A stretch of DNA of 8,777 nt from Modestobacter sp. (GTDB lineage Bacteria; Actinomycetota; Actinomycetes; Mycobacteriales; Geodermatophilaceae). How positions within the stretch are numbered: position 1 is the stretch's first letter; each line of letters begins with the position of its first letter. The position numbers were made by a program, and so were the translations under genes. Where the stretch lies: assembly GCA_025966175.1 (NCBI GenBank), contig JAOPVN010000283.1, forward strand, positions 1 to 8,777, in the 5' to 3' direction. A model generated the notes under the pieces. It saw only the letters and a list, made by a program, of their open reading frames with translations. It made no database searches and was not told where the DNA came from. Positions 6,083 through 8,777 of the stretch are shown here, in pieces.

Positions 6083-7366
6083 TCAGCTCTCGAGGATGGC
6101 GACGACGCCCTGGCCGCCGGCCGCGCAGATGGAGATCAGGCCGCGCTTGCCGGGGCCCGCCTCGTGCAGCTGCTTGGCCAGGCTGGCCACGATCCGGCCG
6201 CCGGTGGCGGCGAACGGGTGACCGGCCGCCAGCGACGAGCCGTTGACGTTGAGCTTGGCGCGGTCGATCGAGCCCAGCGGCGCGTCCAGCCCCAGCTTCT
6301 CCTTGCAGAACGCCGGGTCCTCCCAGGCCTTCATCGTGGAGAGCACCGTGGAGGCGAACGCCTCGTGGATCTCGTAGAAGTCGAAGTCCTGCAGGGTCAG
6401 ACCGTTGCGGGCCAGCATCACCGGCATCGCGTAGGCCGGGGCCATCAGCAGACCCTCGCCGCCGTGCACGTAGTCGACCGCGGCGGTCTGGGCGTCGACG
6501 AGGTGGGCGAGCACCGGCAGTCCGTGCTCGGCCGCCCACTCGTCGGAGGCGAGCAGGACGGCCGACGCCCCGTCGGTCAGCGGCGTGGAGTTGGCCGCCG
6601 TCATCGTGGCGCCCTCGCCCTGGCCGAACACCGGCTTGAGCTTCGCCAGCTTCTCCAGCGAGGAGTCCGGCCGCAGGTTCTGGTCGCGGGACAGGCCGAG
6701 GTAGGGGGTGACCAGGTCGTCGAAGAAACCCCGGTCGTAGGCAGCGGCGAGGTTGTGGTGCGAGCGGACGGTCAGCTCGTCCTGTTCCTCCCGGCCGATC
6801 TCCCACTCCTTCGCGGTGATCGCGGCGTGGTCGCCCATCGCCAGGCCGGTCCGCGGCTCGGCGTTGCGCGGGATCTCCGGCACCAGCTGGCCCGGGCGGA
6901 TCCCGGCCAGCGCCTTGAGCCGCTGCGGCAGCGTCTTGGCCGAGTTCAGGCTGATCAGCACCCGGCGCAGGTCCTCGTTCACCGCGAGCGGGGCGTCGGA
7001 GGTGGTGTCCACACCCCCGGCGATGCCGGACTCGATCTGGCCCAGCGCGATCTTGTTGGCGACCAGGATCGCCGCCTCCAGCCCGGTGCCACAGGCCTGC
7101 TGGACGTCGTAGGCCGGGGTGGCCGCCGACAGCCGCGAGCCGAGCACGGACTCCCGGGTCAGGTTGAAGTCGCGGGAGTGCTTGAGGACGGCGCCGGCGA
7201 CGACCTCACCGACCTGCTGGTCCTGCAGCCCGAAGCGGGCGACGAGCCCGTCGAGCGTGGCGGTGAGCATGTCCTGGTTGCTCGCCCGGGAGTACGCGGA
7301 GTTGCTGCGGGCGAAGGGGATGCGGTTGCCGCCGACGATCGCGGCCTGTCGGGTCTGCGCTGCCAT
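6083..7366 (-). CDS. fadA2: Acetyl-CoA C-acyltransferase (thiolase), FadA2-like
   Basis: Cleaves 3-oxoacyl-CoA with CoA into acetyl-CoA and a shortened acyl-CoA, the last step of beta-oxidation, or runs in reverse. The 427 residues carry every thiolase landmark: nucleophile Cys92 in VQQACGTGLEA, EIHEAFAS with His334, NVNGSSLAAGHPFAATGGR with His383, and the C-terminal SICAAGGQG with the second catalytic Cys414. His instead of Asn in the HEAF motif is the form found in FadI/trifunctional-type and FadA2-like thiolases rather than classic biosynthetic thiolases. The start ATG at 7366 has GGAGG (7373-7377) at 6 nt. It is the first gene of the minus-strand operon with the FabG4-type reductase and MaoC hydratase, and it diverges from the TetR gene with a 66-bp gap. 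From memory, fadA2 (Rv0243) adjoins fabG4 in M. tuberculosis too, but there on the opposite strand. Confidence 0.94.
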   Translation of the reverse strand: MAAQTRQAAIVGGNRIPFARSNSAYSRASNQDMLTATLDGLVARFGLQDQQVGEVVAGAVLKHSRDFNLTRESVLGSRLSAATPAYDVQQACGTGLEAAILVANKIALGQIESGIAGGVDTTSDAPLAVNEDLRRVLISLNSAKTLPQRLKALAGIRPGQLVPEIPRNAEPRTGLAMGDHAAITAKEWEIGREEQDELTVRSHHNLAAAYDRGFFDDLVTPYLGLSRDQNLRPDSSLEKLAKLKPVFGQGEGATMTAANSTPLTDGASAVLLASDEWAAEHGLPVLAHLVDAQTAAVDYVHGGEGLLMAPAYAMPVMLARNGLTLQDFDFYEIHEAFASTVLSTMKAWEDPAFCKEKLGLDAPLGSIDRAKLNVNGSSLAAGHPFAATGGRIVASLAKQLHEAGPGKRGLISICAAGGQGVVAILES

Positions 7367-7395
7367 CGGGGACCTCCGGAAGGGGGTGGTCGGGA

Positions 7396-7433
7396 TTGCT
7401 CGGTACCGAGAGTATCAGGTACTGTCTGTCACA
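7396..7433 (+). promoter_or_regulatory. Predicted leaderless promoter of the TetR gene
   Basis: TTGCTC (7396-7401) and TACTGT (7420-7425) are spaced by 18 bp and match the -35 and TANNNT -10 pattern. Seven bases separate the -10 from the ATG at 7433, so transcription would start at or next to the first base of the start codon. Consistent with this, there is no ribosome binding site upstream of the ATG. Leaderless genes of this type are common in actinobacteria. The -35 match is only moderate. Confidence 0.55.
7399..7410. promoter_or_regulatory. Candidate TetR operator in the divergent gap
   Basis: CTCGGTACCGAG is a perfect 12-bp palindrome. It overlaps the -35 end and spacer of the predicted TetR promoter. 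It also lies directly downstream of GATACT/TACTCT -10-like bases on the minus strand (7412-7417), which could serve the thiolase operon. A smaller inverted repeat, AGTA-(5)-TACT (7411-7423), abuts it. TetR proteins commonly repress their own divergent promoter from such a site, so this is the likely target. Confidence 0.5.
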
Positions 7434-8119
7434 TGAAAGCCGAGGCGGTGAGCCCGCCGTCGCAGGAGAAGATCGCCCACCGGCGTGATCGCCGCGACTC
7501 TAGGTGGGACGAGCACCGCCGCGTTCGTCGCGAGCAGCTGGTCGACGCCACCCTGGCCGCGGTCGGCAAGCACGGCGCCGGGGTCGGCATGGAGGAGATC
7601 GCCACCGAGGCCGGCACCAGCAAGACCGTCGTCTACCGGCACTTCGCCGACCGCAGCGAGCTCTACGTCGCGGTCTGCTCCCGGGTCGCCGAGCAGCTCA
7701 CCCGCAAGCTGCGCGAGGCGATGGGCAGCAGCTCCGACCCGCGGCAGATGGTGGCGGCCGCCGTCGACACCTACCTGGCCTTCCTCGAGGCCGATCCCGA
7801 GGTCTACCGCTTCGTCGTCACCCACTCACCGGCGGGCGACGACGGCAGGGACCCGATCAGCAGCCTGTCCGACCTGGTCGGCGAGGAGGTCGGCACCCTG
7901 GTCGCCGGGTTCCTCGCCCGCGCCGGCCAGGACACCGCGCCGGCGGCCCCCTGGGGCCACGGCGTCATCGGCCTGGTCCGGGCCGCCGCCGACTGGTGGC
8001 TGCGCGCCGACCGCCCGATGCCGCGCGCCCAGCTCGCCACGCACCTCACCGATCTCGCCTGGGCCGGACTGTCCGGCGTCGTCACCCCGGCTCCACGAAA
8101 CACCCTGGAGGAGACATGA
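7433..8119 (+). CDS. TetR/AcrR-family transcriptional regulator
   Basis: A DNA-binding dimer whose N-terminal helix-turn-helix recognises a palindrome and whose C-terminal helices bind a ligand. The 228 residues start with a long Arg-rich extension (about 1-33, HRRDRRDSRWDEHRRVRR). The HTH domain follows at about 34-80: VDATLAAVGKHGAGVGMEEIATEAGTS, then the recognition helix SKTVVYRHFADRSELY. The rest (about 85-215) is an all-helical ligand domain with no family-wide motif; Trp188-Trp189 in AAADWWLRAD is notable. The ATG at 7433 is supported by the leaderless promoter geometry. The stop codon overlaps the next ATG (ATGA, 4 nt), so the regulator and the flavoprotein are co-transcribed and probably coupled. 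Location between two fatty-acid arms suggests a FadR-like repressor released by acyl-CoA. The ligand is inferred only. Confidence 0.93.
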   Translation: MKAEAVSPPSQEKIAHRRDRRDSRWDEHRRVRREQLVDATLAAVGKHGAGVGMEEIATEAGTSKTVVYRHFADRSELYVAVCSRVAEQLTRKLREAMGSSSDPRQMVAAAVDTYLAFLEADPEVYRFVVTHSPAGDDGRDPISSLSDLVGEEVGTLVAGFLARAGQDTAPAAPWGHGVIGLVRAAADWWLRADRPMPRAQLATHLTDLAWAGLSGVVTPAPRNTLEET

Positions 8120-8777
8120 CCAGCACCCCCACGCCCCTCGGCCCCGTCGACCCGGCGCGCATCCAGGAGGTGCTCGACGGTCGCTGGGCCCACGTCCGCC
8201 AGGACGCCCGCGAGCAGCTCGGCGACCCCGAGTACGCCCCGGTCTACGGCGAGTCGATGACCGAGGCCCGCGAGCGGGTCACCGCCCTGGCGAAGAAGCT
8301 GGCGGGCACCGGCCGCGTCGCCCTCGGATTCCCGAAGGAGTACGGCGGCGAGGCCGACTCGGGCGGCTCGGTGACCTCGATCGAGATGCTGGCCTTCGGC
8401 GACCTGTCGCTGATGGTCAAGGCCGGCGTGCAGTGGGGCCTGTTCGGCGGGGCCGTGCAGGCGCTGGGCAGCAAGCGCCAGCACGACGTCTACCTGCCCG
8501 ACATCATGAGCTTCGACCTGCCCGGCTGCTTCGCGATGACCGAGACCGGCCACGGCTCCGACGTCCAGCAGCTGCGCACGACGTGCACCTACGACCCGGC
8601 GACGCAGACGTTCGACCTGCACACCCCGCACGAGGCCGCGCGCAAGGACTACATCGGCAACGCGGCGAAGGACGGCCGGATGGCGGTCGTCTTCGCCCAG
8701 CTGATCACCGGGCGCGAGGGTCAGGCACGTGAAGGCAAGGGTGTGCACGCCTGGCTGGTGCCCATCCGCGACGAGGC
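8116..8777 (+). CDS. Acyl-CoA oxidase/acyl-CoA dehydrogenase-family flavoprotein (3' truncated by window edge)
   Basis: An FAD enzyme that introduces the trans-2 double bond into acyl-CoA, the first step of beta-oxidation. The ATG at 8116 sits in an ATGA overlap with the TetR stop, with GGAGG (8107-8111) 4 nt upstream. The frame stays open to the window end, giving 220 residues of a protein expected to have about 600 or more. The N-terminal helical domain contains ALGFPKEYGGEADSGG. The middle beta-domain starts with the flavin-contact motif CFAMTETGHGSDV, then LRTTCTYDPATQTFDLHTP, YIGNAA, VVFAQL and GKGVHAWLVPIRDE. The TxTYDP...FxLxTP and HAxxVPIRD pattern is that of peroxisomal-type acyl-CoA oxidases rather than short acyl-CoA dehydrogenases, though bacterial members may pass electrons to ETF rather than oxygen. 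The active-site Glu region lies beyond the window. Confidence 0.92.
   Translation, partial: MTSTPTPLGPVDPARIQEVLDGRWAHVRQDAREQLGDPEYAPVYGESMTEARERVTALAKKLAGTGRVALGFPKEYGGEADSGGSVTSIEMLAFGDLSLMVKAGVQWGLFGGAVQALGSKRQHDVYLPDIMSFDLPGCFAMTETGHGSDVQQLRTTCTYDPATQTFDLHTPHEAARKDYIGNAAKDGRMAVVFAQLITGREGQAREGKGVHAWLVPIRDE

Noticed and set aside
5120..7432. Plus-strand open frame extending 770 codons upstream of the TetR start
   Set aside because: It is antisense to fabG4 and the thiolase. The TetR domain begins after 7433, and the promoter and ATG geometry there fix the start, so the upstream part is a shadow.
7485..8732. Plus-strand frame of 415 codons overlapping TetR and the oxidase
   Set aside because: It is an out-of-frame reading with Pro/Arg/Ser-rich low-complexity sequence, while the two real genes occupy the other frames.
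7804..8748. Minus-strand open frame of 314 codons at the right edge
   Set aside because: It is antisense to the TetR C-terminus and the acyl-CoA oxidase. The plus strand carries clear flavoprotein motifs and the ATGA coupling.

Overview
The window is very GC-rich DNA with dense GC-biased third codon positions, GTG starts, a leaderless-type promoter, a class E sortase and a mycobacterial-type high-molecular-weight FabG. This points to a chromosomal segment of an actinobacterium. Geodermatophilaceae-like genera are my best guess, but I cannot prove this from the sequence alone. I see no RNA genes, CRISPR array, insertion sequence or phage gene.

Layout. Positions 3-545 (+) hold the 3' end of an unrecognised gene with a four-cysteine zinc-ribbon-like knuckle and a Gly/Arg/Ser-rich basic tail. 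It is followed by a near-perfect palindromic hairpin (569-607). Positions 546-925 hold no intact gene. They hold the C-terminal relic of a methyl-accepting chemotaxis protein (homology about 679-855) and a strong hairpin (870-913) placed between convergent units. Positions 926-2410 (-) encode an aldehyde dehydrogenase with its own leader. Positions 2555-3622 (-) encode a class E sortase and, directly behind it, a 52-residue single-span membrane protein. Positions 3777-7366 (-) form a lipid-metabolism operon: thiolase (FadA2-like), then a two-domain FabG4-type reductase, then a MaoC hydratase (HtdX-like). Two copies of a long perfect palindrome lie between the first two genes. Diverging from the thiolase is a TetR regulator (7433-8119, +), which overlaps by 4 nt the start of an acyl-CoA oxidase-type flavoprotein gene that runs off the right edge (8116-8777+).

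How it fits together. The four right-hand enzymes supply one complete beta-oxidation turn: flavoprotein acyl-CoA oxidation, MaoC hydration, 3-hydroxyacyl dehydrogenation and thiolysis. MaoC hydratases and FabG enzymes both use (R)-3-hydroxyacyl intermediates. The set therefore resembles the peroxisomal oxidase / MFE-2 / thiolase route, split into separate polypeptides. A TetR regulator sits in the 66-bp divergent gap, which carries a perfect 12-bp palindrome placed inside the predicted TetR promoter. This suggests autoregulated, acyl-CoA-responsive control of both arms. The aldehyde dehydrogenase could feed fatty acids into this route, but that link is only inference. The sortase pair appears unrelated (cell-surface protein anchoring).
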